From Atrina japonica (taxonomy: Eukaryota > Mollusca > Bivalvia > Pterioida > Pinnidae): a stretch of DNA of 64,000 nucleotides. The stretch covers positions 3,146,001-3,210,000 of the forward strand of contig BROG01000004.1 in NCBI GenBank assembly GCA_030159075.1, written 5' to 3'. Numbering within the stretch: the first letter of the stretch is position 1; every line of letters starts with the position of its first letter. This document shows, piece after piece, positions 1 to 31,597 of the stretch. The notes beneath the pieces were generated by a model. That model had not been told where the DNA came from and ran no database searches. It worked only from the letters and a program-made list of their open reading frames with translations. The translations under genes and the position numbers were made by a program.

Positions 1-14939
<14,939 letters not shown>

Positions 14940-15117
14940 TATCGCCAATAGACGGCGCTTCTTGGAATTCACGACCTGAAAAGCAAGAAAAAAGAACCAA
15001 GTAAAAAATGACTGACATAATAAAAATGACTGACATCATATAAATGATTGATATCACCTTTCCACGATAATCGCGGTCCCGTAACTCTGGACGGCAAAAT
15101 GATACAGATTCCCGCAA

Positions 15118-15659
15118 AAAAAAGACGCCGTCAAAGGAACTGATTGTTTTCCTGATTTTCCGGAATTTGTTTCATTTTGCCGCTTAAAGTTACCGCACCA
15201 CAGTCATCGTGAAGATACATATAGCATAACGTCAATATTCTACAGTATTTACATATAGGTTTTTCCATTCCAAACAATTTGCAATAGACTGCTGAACCAC
15301 GCGATCTATGCATAGAATTAGCAGATATTGATAAATATTAAATTTGAATGAATATCCAGCAGGAATTGAGGTTTATTAAAGGAACTTGTTAAAACATGTA
15401 AAAATAAAAAAATGTTTCCCCGTATTTTATCAACAGACCATGTCTTAAGAGCTCATATATAAGTTATCGCATAACAATTTTTACCATGCAAGCGGTTGGT
15501 GAAGTGTATATTGCTTGTCTGGTATATCAAAATCAAACCATTTCAAGTCATCATTATTTAAAGTATTACCAACAGCTATAACGGAATATTGCAATGTTGA
15601 TAAATGTTGAATTTTTCACGTGAAAATGCGCATGATCATTTTCATTAATATTATTTTCG
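15118..15659. other. No gene seen; possible upstream region of the lectin-like gene
   Basis: This stretch is upstream of exon 1 on the minus strand. A short ATGACTGACAT direct repeat lies just before it (15009-15050). I see no clear TATA/initiator arrangement and cannot place a transcription start. Confidence 0.3.
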
Positions 15660-15830
15660 TATTATCTTAATATTATTAAAAATACCAAAGTTATAGTTTT
15701 ACAAAAAAGGCTAATAACAATTGTTTCTGTCATTAAGACTTGATCAATCGAGCTCGAATTTAATGTAACTGTATATTTTCGAAAGAAAAAGTGGTATCAT
15801 ACAAGGTCAAATATTAAATCTGAATGTATT
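15660..15830 (+). repeat. Dispersed repeat family A, copy 2
   Basis: Carries AATACCAAAGTTATAG, AAGACTTGATCAATCGAGCTC and GTGGTATCATACAAGGTCAAA in the same order as 8406-8560. Confidence 0.65.
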
Positions 15831-18215
15831 GCCAATTTTTTACTTACTGTAAAAATAATATATTAGGTATAACAAAATAGTGTTGTCCTTGCAAGATTAA
15901 AATAAAATTTGTGAAAAATAACTGAAACATCCATATCAATTTAACACTGTTTAAAAAATGAATTATTTTTGTACAAAAATGAAGTATATTTCATATGAAA
16001 TCATATCAAATCTTTACTTGGTGTGTCTATAAAAATACAGGTGCCACATCAAGTTATTGATCAGTGTAGGTTGCCTGTGGTCAACAAAAATCTTAATCCG
16101 TGTCACGATTATTGAATGATTGAATAAAAAAGTTAATGTGAAGTCCAATTGTCATTTGTTATGATGAATGAATAAAAAATGAATAAATAAATAAGGCCAA
16201 TAACAAATACAGACTTCTACATGCAGTTAATCAGTTATCTAATATTACAGAAATTAAAAATGAAATGTACCAATGGATAATCGAAATTTTAAGTCCGATG
16301 AATACGAAAAATTAAATATAAAACTTGACTCGACATGAAGAACAAACGCGAATTCCATACGGGACGGGATCAGCTGTCCAGATGATGTCAGCACCCCTGT
16401 TAGCAATGTCAAAAGCACAGACATATACAAAAATAAAAAGCGAATAAAATAATAACATGCAAAGAGTTTTCTAACAGTCTTCAAAGGATAAAAACAATAT
16501 GGCGAAAGTTATATCTAACGTGTTCCGAATTCTATTTATCCTGCATTCCTGTGTCGACATGTGGTCGGTAAAACATCAAACTGAAACGCATAATGAATAA
16601 CAATTGACGGATAATTTTGATATAAATTATTTTTATATGCGTCGTTCGTAAGTGTTTCTGTGACAGTAGAGAAAATACAGGCAGGTAGGGAATATCAGCT
16701 TGCAAATTATTAATTATCATATGTGTTTTATCTCGTATCAAATTCTGACAGTTGACAGGACTGTAAGTTTTAAACAAATTAGAAACCTGTACACGCAAAA
16801 GTTGAAATATGGCAAACATATCGCGAAACCTTCAAAGTCATTGCTTGACCTTTGACCCAGTGATCAATATCACGACATATTGAGGTATACAGAATCATTT
16901 AGTTCAAACATTTTTCTTCCTTTACTCTTTTTTTATCAAGAGACGCTCTATGTCGACCGTCAAGTAAGAAAAGGTTCCTACACCAAAAATCCGGTACATG
17001 TAATTGCACGGGAGTTTCCAAAACAATTAATCTTGGTGATAATATATAAGATCTCAAACAGTGATTAACATTACTGCACACTTTGATATCATGTTCGCCT
17101 TGTGATCAGTTTAAGTTTGGAATCCCAGTTGGACTATACCTAATAAGTTTAACCTAACGGTCGATAAAAGATGTGGGTGTTTCAAATGACCTTTGATTAG
17201 TCATGTGTCATGTATAATGTGATATGTCAAAGAATTCTCACTTAAATGTATGGTGTTTAATTGTGACGTATTTATGAAATTGATTTTTTTTTCTCGATTG
17301 GACATCAATAATTCATATAAAGATTTGAAAGTTGATATAGGGAACAGAAATATATGAATCTATGAATAAGAGCGACCTAATGCTTCAAAACGTTGCGTGC
17401 AGTCTTTGCAGATAGGTAAAGAGAAAGGACACGGGAAAACAGTTATAAACTCAGCGAAGTACAGTGGAATGACGCATAAAGACTAACTCGCTTATGAGAT
17501 CACTTCACATTTCAGACCATACATTGACAGTGCTGTCTCCTGTTAATATTCAATAAATAGAGAACCTCACTTATGTGAACACCTCACTAATCAGTCCAGT
17601 TTGAGTCAGTCAGTTAGGTGATCTTAATAGTGAGTTTCTACTTTACATGTATTAAGTATTTCAAAGTCAATACAGAAACTATGGAATTTAATTAAATGTG
17701 CATCACACATTCCGCGAAAATCTGCAATAGATGTGTGAGGACGTGATTTCTAAAAGACGATTTATGCATCAATGTGAAGTATCACTTTCACTGGTTATGA
17801 CGAACTGAAAGGAAAAACCTTCGAACAATAGAAATTATTGATCGATCGAATTTTGTTGGAAAAGTACTTTGTAATCAATTGTAGTGTTTTATAGGTGCTG
17901 CAATACATTACAACAAGTTACAGAACTGACCTGGTGACGCCCACTCATATGTTGTAACTGAGGTGTGATAATTAATTCATATTATAAGTAAAAAAAAAAG
18001 CATTACCAAGATGAACTACAAATCTTAAGTAGGTTTTGTTATAAAAAAACAGCTTCACGGTAGGTATATATAAATGAATCATTTCCACAACATTTACTGT
18101 CCAACTGCTTAATGTAATTAAAGAGTTGAAAACATTTGTATGGAAGAGCGTCAAGCATATAGGGCACAAGCCGAACACATTGGTGAAGTGTGAATTGGTG
18201 ACATTTTATCTAACA
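15831..18215. other. No supported gene
   Basis: AT-rich sequence with only short open frames. One minus-strand frame at 16484-16254 starts with a signal-peptide-like segment, but its only in-phase donor (C|GTATGG) is weak and the 14939 exon fits the lectin gene better. A diverged fragment of the 12211-12384 element may sit near 17560-17640. Confidence 0.4.
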
Positions 18216-18388
18216 CAGTGAAACCTGCTTTAGTGACCACCTGTGTATAAATACCATCTGGTTATAAACCCCGTCTTTGCTGTTCCAAATAGTACCATTT
18301 GTGTACAAATCAACCTCTATTTAAAGACAACCTCCCTATAAAGACCGGTTTTCTTGTATCCCTAAGGGGGTCGTTATATACAAGTTTC

Positions 18389-18392
<4 letters not shown>
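18216..18392. mobile_element. Short element with AGTGAAAC...GTTTCACT ends
   Basis: The left end CAGTGAAACCTGCTTTAGTG faces the right end TACAAGTTTCACTAT. Internal text reads as alternating ACCA/TTATAAAC blocks typical of decayed inverted-repeat elements. Short arms make the boundaries approximate. Confidence 0.5.
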
Positions 18393-18575
<183 letters not shown>

Positions 18576-18784
18576 TTAGTAATTTATAAGTGTGCTTCAG
18601 TTAATATTTCGGTTGTTTTTAGCATTCAGTATTTCCGTAATAATCTGTGTAATTTGTAATTCTGACGTCGATATGTCTAAAATTGGTACTTTCACGATGA
18701 CCTACTGTTTTTTGTCCTCACACTTAGTGCTACCTATAATGCTGTGTGTCGTGGTTGATAAGAAGTGCTATACTTAACTATAGA

Positions 18785-18935
18785 AATATTATAAACATAA
18801 TACCAACGTTAAAGTTATGTAAAAAAAGAATGCCAAAAACCAATGCTCAGGGCGATCTTTTCTGTTAAGACTTCATCAGTTGAATGTAGACTTTCGAAAC
18901 AAAAAGTGGTATCATACGAGATCAAAATGTCAAAC
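18785..18935 (+). repeat. Dispersed repeat family A, copy 3
   Basis: Shares AATATTATAAACATAATACCAA, AAGACTTCATCAGTTGA and GTGGTATCATACGAGATCAAA with the other copies; somewhat diverged. Confidence 0.6.
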
Positions 18936-20627
18936 ACCAGCATCTTATCAACGCAATACAAAATTTGGCTTAATTATTGCATATTTTGATATTAATATAT
19001 GCTCGAAACATTGTGTTTTACAATTACGATATAAAGTCTTACAAACAAAGCCGTCGGTCTTGTGTTGGGTATCAAAAGATAAACCAGTGTAAGCGTCAAA
19101 AGAATGAATGAAATAGTAATAAAAATAGATATTGAATATTTGTTAACAGTATGTTTAGGTTTGATCTGTTTGCAATCATCAAGAGGTTCAGGTGTCAGTG
19201 GTATATAATGATTCAATAAAGCATAGTTACACTTTCAGACAATCGAGACCTTTGCTATTTTATACATAAAACCGTTGTTCAAACCATTGTTACTAATTGG
19301 TAACCAGGATGTATTTTACATGGAAAACTATGATTCACACCATTTGGACAAAACATAATGTAAGGCCATGAGAACCAAGCTTTGATCAAGTCAGTTGTCG
19401 AACACACTTCTCCATGTTGTTAAGTCGTTCAGTATCGTGTACTGATACAGTCGAACGGAAATGTCGTACAAGGTCATATATACGTCAATTTTATAATACT
19501 TTACATATCATCCTAAAGTAATAAAACTTGCGTTTTATGAGCAATATTTATTTGAAAGAGAGACGCATTTACATATTCTTTTTTATGAACATTTTGGTAA
19601 ATGGCGACAGCGTTACGATTTCAGGACGTCTGAGGGGAAGTGAACAAGCATCCATATCATATCAAAAAAGGTAACATTGATTCAGCCAATAAAAATGTGT
19701 GAATTTGTGGCATTAGCAATAAGATATAAACACTACACCTGTCTGTCACTTTATAGGATCTGACTTTTTATCGGTAAAAAGCTGGAAACACATTTTTTTT
19801 TTTCATTTTCTGACAACATACTATATTAAACGCTCCATTGACCAGCTTTCACGTGGAATGGGTATTTTTTTTAACACAGAAGATGCATCAGATCTCCATC
19901 CATCCGTAACATGACCATGACCCCTAAATTATACAAGCAGATAAACTGAGTATAACAAGTAAATACAAGTAGACATAACTTATCAATGTAAAAAGAACAT
20001 TGAATTTACATGTATTTAAAACAACAATTAATATGCTTAACTATAGATTTGATAGTGTATTGAACTGCTGTCAGTTGACATTCGTGGACTTATTGATTTC
20101 CATTAAGCGCGACTGAAGGCAGTTCAATGGTTATAATTTTTAATTTCTTATGTTTTCATTTTTTTTTAAATTGGAATTCGAATTTCCATAAAGAACCCGT
20201 TCTTGTACGTGCAATACCTGGAACAGCCGTTGGCAGTTATGAGATGATGAACATTTTTTTAATAATGGTTATATAGTGTCAATGCCTCCAACTGATGGTA
20301 AATATCACAAAAAATGTAATAGATATAACATATGATTAGAAAAGCAACGAAATATATTAAAAGGAATAAATCATTTAGGCGTGTACATAGGGTAGGGCAA
20401 TATTTAGCCATTCGAAATAGTGTTGTCGTGTAACGGCAGCCAAAGCAAAACCAGAAATTCACTACGGCGGTCATTACCTCCCTTTGAGATATAGGGACAG
20501 AAGGGATAATGGACCACAAAATATATAGGAAACAAATAAAAAAAGCACTAATATGAAGTGATAAAGGAGCTTTAGCTGTGTTTACAAAATATTTCATATA
20601 TTTCTTTTATTTTTACTACTTGTACTT
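18936..20627. other. No supported gene
   Basis: AT-rich. A 112-codon minus-strand open frame (20597-20259) has a hydrophobic N-terminus, but it has no homology I recognise and no splice phase fitting the lectin gene. It is probably chance. Confidence 0.4.
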
Positions 20628-20845
20628 AATGTACAATAATATATAAGAGTTATAAGAACTTATATGCCTATATATTTTGTGAAAACAAGGTCAGATTCAG
20701 TGTTGCATTCATATATAAATACTAAGGTCGAGTTAATCAATTGCAACTGAAAAAAATGCCAAACCTGGGTTTATCAAGCAATGTTATGCCTGTGTATATC
20801 TCTTTTTTGTTATTACATACCAATCTAAGTAGTAAAAAGTGTGTG
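20628..20845. repeat. Diverged copy of the 4839-5085 inverted-repeat element
   Basis: Shares TATATATTTTGTGAAAACAAGG, CCTGGGTTTATCAAGCAA, GCCTGTGTATATCTC and CAATCTAAGTAG with the other two copies, in the same order. It is followed directly by a short (TG)n run to 20860. Confidence 0.55.
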
Positions 20846-21164
20846 TGTGTGTGTGTGTGTTATTAATCAAAGCATTCATTTTATAAAAAATGTATATAGT
20901 GGATATTTTTACTAAATCAATGAATTTTATTGTAATTTCCTGTACGTTACAAACATTAATTTGAATTTTAAAATAAACTATCATGGAGTACATATATCAT
21001 AAAACTATATATACATGTACTGCGTATTAATGTCATTTAAAAGTTTATTTATTGCACTCAACTAGACATGCATTATAGCCATGAAGAGGTGTTTTTAACA
21101 AGGGTATTTAAAAATATATATAATGGTTCGTAATTTATCGATTAATTCCTTTAACCCTTTCATC

Positions 21165-22535
21165 CCCGAGTTTCTGAGTGGTGTTTATAGTTGTCTGTAG
21201 GGTTTTATAGGTTAACTCAGGTATATATCAAGCTGTCACTCTGTAGGACTGTATAGGTTAACTAGGACATATATCAGGCTATCGCTCTGTAGGGTTGTAT
21301 ATGTTAACTCAGGCATATATCAGGCTGTCGCACTCTAGGGTTGTATATATTAACTCAGGCATATATCAGGCTGTCACACTCTAGGGTTGTATATGTTAAC
21401 TCAGGCATATATCAGGATATCGCTCTGTAGGGTTGTATATGTTAACTCAGGCATATATCAGGATATCGCTCTGTAGGGTTGTATATGTTAACTCAGGCAT
21501 ATATCAGGATATGGCTCTGTAGGGTTGTATATGTTAACTCAGGCATATATCAGGATATGGCTCTGTAGGGTTGTATATGTTAACTCAGGCATATATCAGG
21601 ACATCGTTCTGTAGGGTTGTATATGTTAACTCAGGCATATATCAGGATATCGCTCTGTAGGGTTGTATATGTTAACTCAGGCATATATCAGGCTGTCGCA
21701 CTCTAGGGTTGTATATGTTAACTCAGGCATATATCAGGATATCGCTCTGTAGGGTTGTATATGTTAACTCAGGCATATATCAGGATATCGCTCTGTAGGG
21801 TTGTATATGTTAACTCAGGCATATATCAGGATATCGCTCTGTAGGGTTGTATATGTTAACTCAGGCATATATCAGGATATCGCTCTGTAGGGTTGTATAT
21901 GTTAACTCAGGCATATATCAGGATATCGCTCTGTAGGGTTGTATAGGTTAACTCAGGCATATATCAGGATATCGCTCTGTAGGGTTGTATATGTTAACTC
22001 AGGTATATATCAGGCTATCGCTCTGTAGGGTTGTATATGTTAACTCAGGCATATATCAGGCTATCGCTCTGTAGGGTTGTATATGTTAACTCAGGCATAC
22101 ACCAGGCTCTCGCTCTGTAGGGTTGTATAGGTTAACTCAGGTATATATCAGGCTGTCGCACTCTATGGTTGTATAGGTTTATTCACACTTATACCAGGCT
22201 CTCGCTCTGTAGGACTGTATAGGTTAACTCAGGCATACACCAGGCTCTCGGTCTGTAGGGTTGTATAGGTTAACTCAGGTATATATCAGACTGTCGCACT
22301 CTATGGTTGTATAGGTTTATTCACACATATACCAGGCTATCGCTCTGTAGGGTTGTATAGGTTAACTCAGGCATACACCAGGCCCTCGCTCTGTAGGGTT
22401 GTATAGGTTAACTCAGGTATATATCAGGCTGTCGCACTCTAGGGTTGTATAGGTTTACTCACACATATACAAGGCTATCGCTCTGTAGGGTTGTAAGGGG
22501 CAATCCAGATATATGCCAGGCTGTCGCTCTGCACA
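21165..22535. repeat. Minisatellite, 46-bp unit, about 29 copies
   Basis: The core unit reads GCTCTGTAGGGTTGTATATG then TTAACTCAGGCATATATCAG and GATATC. Units from about 21400 to 21960 are almost identical. Both ends are diverged, and the right end alternates variants (CATACACCAGGCTCTCG, TATATATCAGGCTGTCGCAC, TTTATTCACACATATACC) in a repeating order, so a higher-order period is present. No spacers, so it is not a CRISPR. Confidence 0.95.
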
Positions 22536-22539
22536 TTCG

Positions 22540-23650
22540 AGTTGCTGCGTCCTCTTATATGTACTCATTCATATACTAACATAAGTTAGGTAGAGGTTTT
22601 TAGTAAATATGATTTGTTATTGTTCTATTTTATGGTTATAACGGGGTGATTTAAATATAACAACATCGACTCAAAACATCGACAAAGAATATGAGACTGA
22701 GCAAGTACACGTAAAGAAGAACGACATGAAATGGGTTTACGAAATGTCAAAACCATTAGAATACGACAAGTTGGCTATAATAACGGTCTCAACATGAAAA
22801 ACGATTGTGAATCCAAAAACCGGGACGGAACCAGGTGTCCGGAAGTTAGTAATTACAAAGTTTTTACAAAAGCCATAAATGTCCCATGACTACTCATAAT
22901 CGATAATACGATTCACACATTATAAAATTTTTAGATTGTTAGATTCACACAAAATACAATTTTAGGATATACAAAATAAAATTACTATACACATGCATTG
23001 CAATGGGTCCGGAATTGATAAAAGCAACATGGTACAGATGCCTTTGATCAGTGGCCAGCAGAAGAGTCCGAAAACCACAATGAACATTCCATGGCTGTTC
23101 AATCGATACAAAAATTACGTCGAACATAGAGTTAAATCACATCGTTGGGAGTATTTCTTTGAAAACTGCGTTAATGAACTGTTGGAAATTAAAACATATA
23201 TTTAATTACTTCCTAGTTAAAAAGGAAAATAAAATTAGTATTAGTATAATCCGACCAGTTTGTTAAACAATGTGAACGCCTCCACGACAGAACAACAGCT
23301 GTATGCTTTACTGGAGCGAGGTCTATTGAGGAGAAAAACAAAGTAGGGCGGCTAATTCCTGATGCGTTTTCAGCTTCAGTTCATTTTTCAAAGCATTGCA
23401 ATGCTCTATTTCTGATCCTAAATGCACATTGCATTTTACGTATTGCTTCAATCTCTCGTCTTTTTGTTATGGTGTATTTGGCACATGACGACCTGTCTTT
23501 TCATTCAATCGTGTTTCTAATGAAAACAAATGACTGTACAGACCAATATGTCTATGAACTGTCTTACCCAAGATCGCCATGAATATCATGCAACAACGTC
23601 TTCCTCTTGTGAGGGTGGGTGAGGGGCACTGAAAGTTATTTTGTATCTTC
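22540..23650. other. No supported gene
   Basis: Two overlapping short frames on opposite strands (22993-23205 plus, 23127-22945 minus) are open, but neither has recognisable motifs or splice context. The rest is AT-rich unique-looking DNA. Confidence 0.4.
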
Positions 23651-23654
23651 AAAC

Positions 23655-23813
<159 letters not shown>

Positions 23814-24091
23814 ACTCGGGAAGGGAATACCAGCTTTCTGCAACTCACTAAAAATTAAGCTTGGTATTCAGTTGGTGAATGACCCAACGTTTTGCTGTTT
23901 GAAAAAGCAAACATGTAATTGGTTGGCTTTTACCACATTCTTAGAATGTCTTCGTATGCTAACAGTCCATTTGAAACTTCGCCAATGCTAATTATTAACA
24001 ATGTTCTTTGTTGTAAAAGACATTCACGTGAAGATGAATCTTATATTGATTAACATAGTAGATAAGCTTAGCAGCTGAGCAATGAAATGAT

Positions 24092-25474
<1,383 letters not shown>

Positions 25475-25600
25475 TGCGACTGTTCGTCAGGGAATACTTA
25501 ATCCTCCGTAGCACCTGGTTTCACACTATGGATTTCCCATTGTCAATGTCTATCCAACATTTTTCATATTTGCATACTATCCTCTGGACTTTCTAAAGGT
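25475..25600 (+). repeat. Dispersed repeat family B, fragment
   Basis: GGAATACTTAATCCTCCGTAGCACCTGG, followed by CCTCTGGACTTTC, resembles the middle of the 61080-61390 copy with many changes. Confidence 0.45.
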
Positions 25601-25844
25601 TAACACTTTAGTACTTATTAAATCTAAGCAAATCTTTCATTGCCTGTTATTAGCAAACATATAGTATACATCTGATAATAAATTTAATATGTTAAACAAT
25701 GATATCTGGGGTTAAAGGTCATGTATTGTATGTGCTGAAGTTCGAATATAATTTTCACAATTTTAAACCTCTTTTTCTAAATTGAGAATAGATAGCTATA
25801 TCGACATGACCTTTTTATTTAATTTATATTCATATTCCTTAAGT

Positions 25845-26195
25845 TAGTTGTTGCAAATAAATAAAATCACAGATACCAAAGTACTCGTATAAATCAGAAT
25901 TTCCAGGATACAATATACAAATCTGGTGAATATGTTTGCGATTACTCTGTTTCACTAAGTAAAATGTTGAGTTGCCTTTTCGTTGGCGGTTGTTGAGACG
26001 TCTGTACCAATTGTGACGAGGATTCAATCCTCACGTATTTCATTGGACTTGACTGTGGACTCAAGGCGGGTGTGACCAGTCGACAAGGCATGCTTACTCC
26101 TCCATGGCACCTCTTGCTTTCCAGAGGTCCGTGTTTGTCCATTTTTACCGAATTTGTATCTATGTCTATAGATTTATACTTCGGTATCTGAGATT
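25845..26195 (+). repeat. Dispersed repeat family B, long copy
   Basis: Nearly the full family order: TTTGCGATTACTCTGTTTCACTAAG, GGCGGTTGTTGAGACGTCTG, TACCAATTGTGACGAGG, GACTGTGGACTCAAGGC, GCTTACTCCTCCATGGCACC and CCAGAGGTCCGTGT. It is the best-preserved copy together with 61080-61390. Confidence 0.75.
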
Positions 26196-26202
26196 TTTTA
26201 TA

Positions 26203-26290
26203 TTATAGAGGTGGGGTCAGGTGCCATGGAAGAGTTAGCATCCCCTGTTGACCGGTCACAGCCGCCGTGAGTCCACGGTCAAATTAAATT
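26203..26290 (-). repeat. Dispersed repeat family B, inverted partial copy
   Basis: AGAGGTGGGGTCAGGTGCCATGG, GACCGGTCACAGCC and GTGAGTCCACGGTCAAAT lie only about 10 bp from the end of the opposite-strand copy, forming an inverted pair. Confidence 0.7.
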
Positions 26291-28116
<1,826 letters not shown>

Positions 28117-28904
28117 AGGGGATACAGGAATACTAATTAAGAAATTTGTTTCTGCATACACCAAATATTCTCAATGATTGTCAATAACTTGTACATTAAT
28201 TCAAAACTGCGTTCTCCATTTGTTATTAGAATACAAAAAAGTAAATATATTCTCATTTTCTGGTCATATGTTTATTACAAAAAACAAGAAATTAAAGCAG
28301 AAAACGAATTATGTGCCTGTTTTTCTTGTAGCCGAAGGAGTTTTCACTTTTTTTTATTTGGCATGTATTTATTTCTTCCCATTTGACATTGATTTAGTTG
28401 CAATTTCACTTTTCGTTTGTCGTGCAGTCAAAGATTTATTCCTTTAAATCTGACAATGTTGAACCACATTCCAAAAAATCGGTACCCATTAACGTAATGC
28501 ATTAAAATTCCATCAGAATATTTTTGTTAAACAGTTAGACAGTGCTAAAAATCCAAACCCTGGGCACTCGGTCATTAGAATAATAGAATTATCAACACAA
28601 AAACACACAAACTTTGTTGTAGATTAAGATATGCATTTTTCGAATAATTAATGTTAATGGAATCATAAAATGTCAAGTTAATCCATTTGCCTGTCCCAAT
28701 TATAGAAATATAAACATAAAACATTTAAATAAACAAAAGTACAAATAAACTGTAAGGAGTGCAGTCCTGACATGTTAATTACTTTGTATAATTATATTTT
28801 TCGAATCGGACATGGACTTGCGATTCGAATTCAGTTAAGTTTTCATATAGCAAATGTCACGTTGTGTCACCAACACTGAGTTATTATTAACCTTTTCTGG
28901 TTAA

Positions 28905-28970
28905 CGTTCGTGGTATCATACAAGGCCAAATGATAAATCTAAGTGTATTGCAAATCCGTTTAACAGTTTA
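28905..28970 (+). repeat. Dispersed repeat family A, partial copy
   Basis: Only the 3' part remains: CGTGGTATCATACAAGGCCAAA, then TGATAAATCTAAGTGTATTGC. Confidence 0.6.
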
Positions 28971-29088
28971 CTACAAATGTTATAATTGTCATGTTTTTAC
29001 TTTTTAATTTACTTGTTGAGTGGTAAATACAAAAATTAGTATATTCAAAACTTAAAACATGACATAATGTTGTCTGGTGTAAATACTA

Positions 29089-29288
29089 TATACAGGGAAA
29101 ATTTCGCCCCCGTTTTATTTTCGCCCCCTTCGCCCTCATAGTCAGTGGGCGAATTCAAAACTGGGCGAATTCAAAATGGTAAATTCATCTATTTTCAATA
29201 ATAAAAGTCTGGGCGAATTTTAAACGGGACGAAACTGTTTGCAAGCATTAGGGCGAAAATAACACGGGGCGAAAATAACCCTGCATAC
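29089..29288. mobile_element. Short inverted-repeat element with ACAGGG...TTTCGCCCC ends
   Basis: The left arm ACAGGGAAAATTTCGCCCCC plus TTTTATTTTCGCCC faces the right arm GGGCGAAAATAACACGGGGC plus GAAAATAACCCTGCATA. The flanks allow a TA duplication. About 200 bp, non-coding. One lone arm of the family lies at 3382-3435. GGGCGAA blocks also occur inside, so the element is built of repeated arm pieces. Confidence 0.75.
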
Positions 29289-31412
29289 AGTAGTCAAAAC
29301 GTAAATTTAATATTTTTTTTTAAAAAGATATCTAAATGACATAGAGAGAAAAAGCAAAATTATAGCTTTTTCTGATAACTGCTACAATTTCATATAGTCC
29401 TGTTTTCCTTATCATACCTAATGTTTTTGCTTATTTTGGGTTTGCCTCTCTATTTGTGCTACAAAATCACGTCCTTTTCATAGTTCCCATGAAATTACGC
29501 AGTCTAATCTAGAACATTATTAAAATCGGTCCATTCCATTTACCAGGGGAAACCAACGGACAGGTAAGGTGTTAATCTGGCATGGATGACATGTTTATAT
29601 CATGATTGTTTATTTTGACGGATGAGGTTAGCTTCACTGCGAACTTGCACTACTTCCAACATGGTAAGCAATATTGGGAACAGCGATTGGGTATCTATAA
29701 AAATGTCACGAGTTATGCCTTCCATGTGATTTCCATTGTAATATTCGCTCCGTACGTTGCCTACGGTATCGATGTCATCATCTGTCGGCCCCTGATTTAG
29801 CACTTTTCTATGTCGTTCCAACAATATATATAATACTCTTTTATATCCAAGATTGCTGTTTTTGTCAGTAAGCCCATAATTCTTCAATGTTTAGTTACTC
29901 TGTCGTTTTTTTGTTTTTATTTTTTGCTACCAGAAATGGAAGTCCCAGTCCTTTTTAATATCAATTTACATTATCTGTATAATCATTGTGTCAAAAAGCT
30001 AATTATGGCCGTGCAGAGGTCTATATGTCGGTAGAAACTTGAGAATATGCTAGCAGTGTAAACCTACGATCACCACAAACGGAATAACTTATCCGCTTAT
30101 ACGGAATTGCGGTGATTACCCATTCCCCTCCAAATAAATGACAATATTGATTATCCAAAATAGTGTCCCAAGAAATAAAGACCTACAGCGTCGTGTCTTT
30201 TAAATGTATTATTTCTTTCCGTTTTTATATTTAGAATACTAATTCCTACCTGAAACAGTCAAATATATCTTAAATATTGAGGAAACGAAATACCATACAT
30301 AATAAATATCAACATTTTCTGTGTCGCCACGTTCTATACCACCTCAAAACGACACCTAAGGTGTCATTACAAATTGCCCTGTTATTTCGGATATACATCA
30401 AACTATATCGCTTATATGCAAATGGCGGAAGAATTTGTTATCAGGGTCTGAAACTGTTTTGTTACTTTGTTCGTGGAAAAGAACAACAAATAAGAATATC
30501 TTAATTTTTAACAGAATAATAATCATAATTAAATATGATTAGGACGCGTTTTCGTTTAGATGAATATAAACAAACCTAGTATCATCTTTACCCCTTGTAA
30601 TTCCAAAGTATAAATATTAAATAAATCTACAAGATCTTACTCTTCAAAGTGTTTGGTCTATAAAACATCACTCATCTAATATGGCTTGACTTTCATCAGC
30701 GATATATAAAGCTAATATCTTTATATATTGCTGCTTTCATATTTTAATTAAAGATCTAAATATAAAATACTAAATATATAAAATAAGATATAATCTATAC
30801 GCTAAATGGTTTAGGAAAGCGGAAAGTGTTAAGACGATAATACAACCGGGAATATTGGAAACGGATATTTCGTAATATGGCGTAGATTTGTACTTACATA
30901 TCACGTTCTAATCACCAGAGGTGTCTTCCGGGTAATCAATATCACTGTTAATCCTTATCAGTCGAATCACTTACACTTGTTAATCCAATCTTAAGTGGAA
31001 TTAATCGAGTTAAATACGTTAACAGTAAATAAATCTCCGGTGAATAAAACGTGTTAAAGAAGAAAAATTCGTCAAGATAAACTGGCTATATGTTAATATA
31101 GGACCATCTAAAAACAACTGAAGGAATTAGCTATGATAGGGCCTCAGGCAGTTTGAGCGGATGACATGAAGACGAATCGAAGATTGACAAGTAAAGCCCG
31201 CCTTCTTATAGAGGCAAATTAGTACATCTCTCTTTGGTTCTGGTTTTACCTACCTGTCTAAAACAACGTGTAATACGATTGTCGAATGTATTACATACAT
31301 TGCCATCACATGATGATGATGTAATTTGTAATAAAACAAACCAATACTGTGCTCTTTACTTAGTAGATTTTGGGATATCTTAATATACTTTAAAAAGTTG
31401 AATGCAATTAAT

Positions 31413-31415
<3 letters not shown>
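29289..31415. other. No supported gene
   Basis: A 95-codon minus-strand frame (29887-29600) has coding-like composition but no recognised motif, and a plus-strand GTAAGC donor-like site lies inside it (about 29662). I cannot assign an exon. The rest is AT-rich. Confidence 0.35.
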
Positions 31416-31455
<40 letters not shown>

Positions 31456-31526
31456 ACAGCCTCTTCTTTGTACAATTACAATCAAAATATATGCAAAAAC
31501 GTATACATTAATATTAGACTGAACTG

Positions 31527-31594
<68 letters not shown>
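31416..31594. repeat. Two (TA)n microsatellites separated by 77 bp
   Basis: About 18 TA units at 31416-31452 and about 32 units at 31530-31594. Confidence 0.95.

Positions 31595-31597
<3 letters not shown>

Noticed and set aside
16254..16484. Alternative signal-peptide exon for the lectin-like gene
   Set aside because: Only a weak C|GTATGG donor would be in phase; the 14939-14882 exon has a consensus donor and the right phase.
17560..17640. Another copy of the 12211-12384 element
   Set aside because: Only short, diverged blocks match and no paired ends could be found.
20259..20597. 112-codon minus-strand frame with hydrophobic N-terminus
   Set aside because: No splice phase fits the lectin exon, no motif is recognisable, and composition is that of AT-rich noise.
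22945..23205. Overlapping opposite-strand frames
   Set aside because: Neither shows motifs, splice sites or a clear start; likely chance.
29600..29887. 95-codon minus-strand frame with protein-like composition
   Set aside because: No start context, acceptor or family motif could be supported; kept only as a comment in the region entry.
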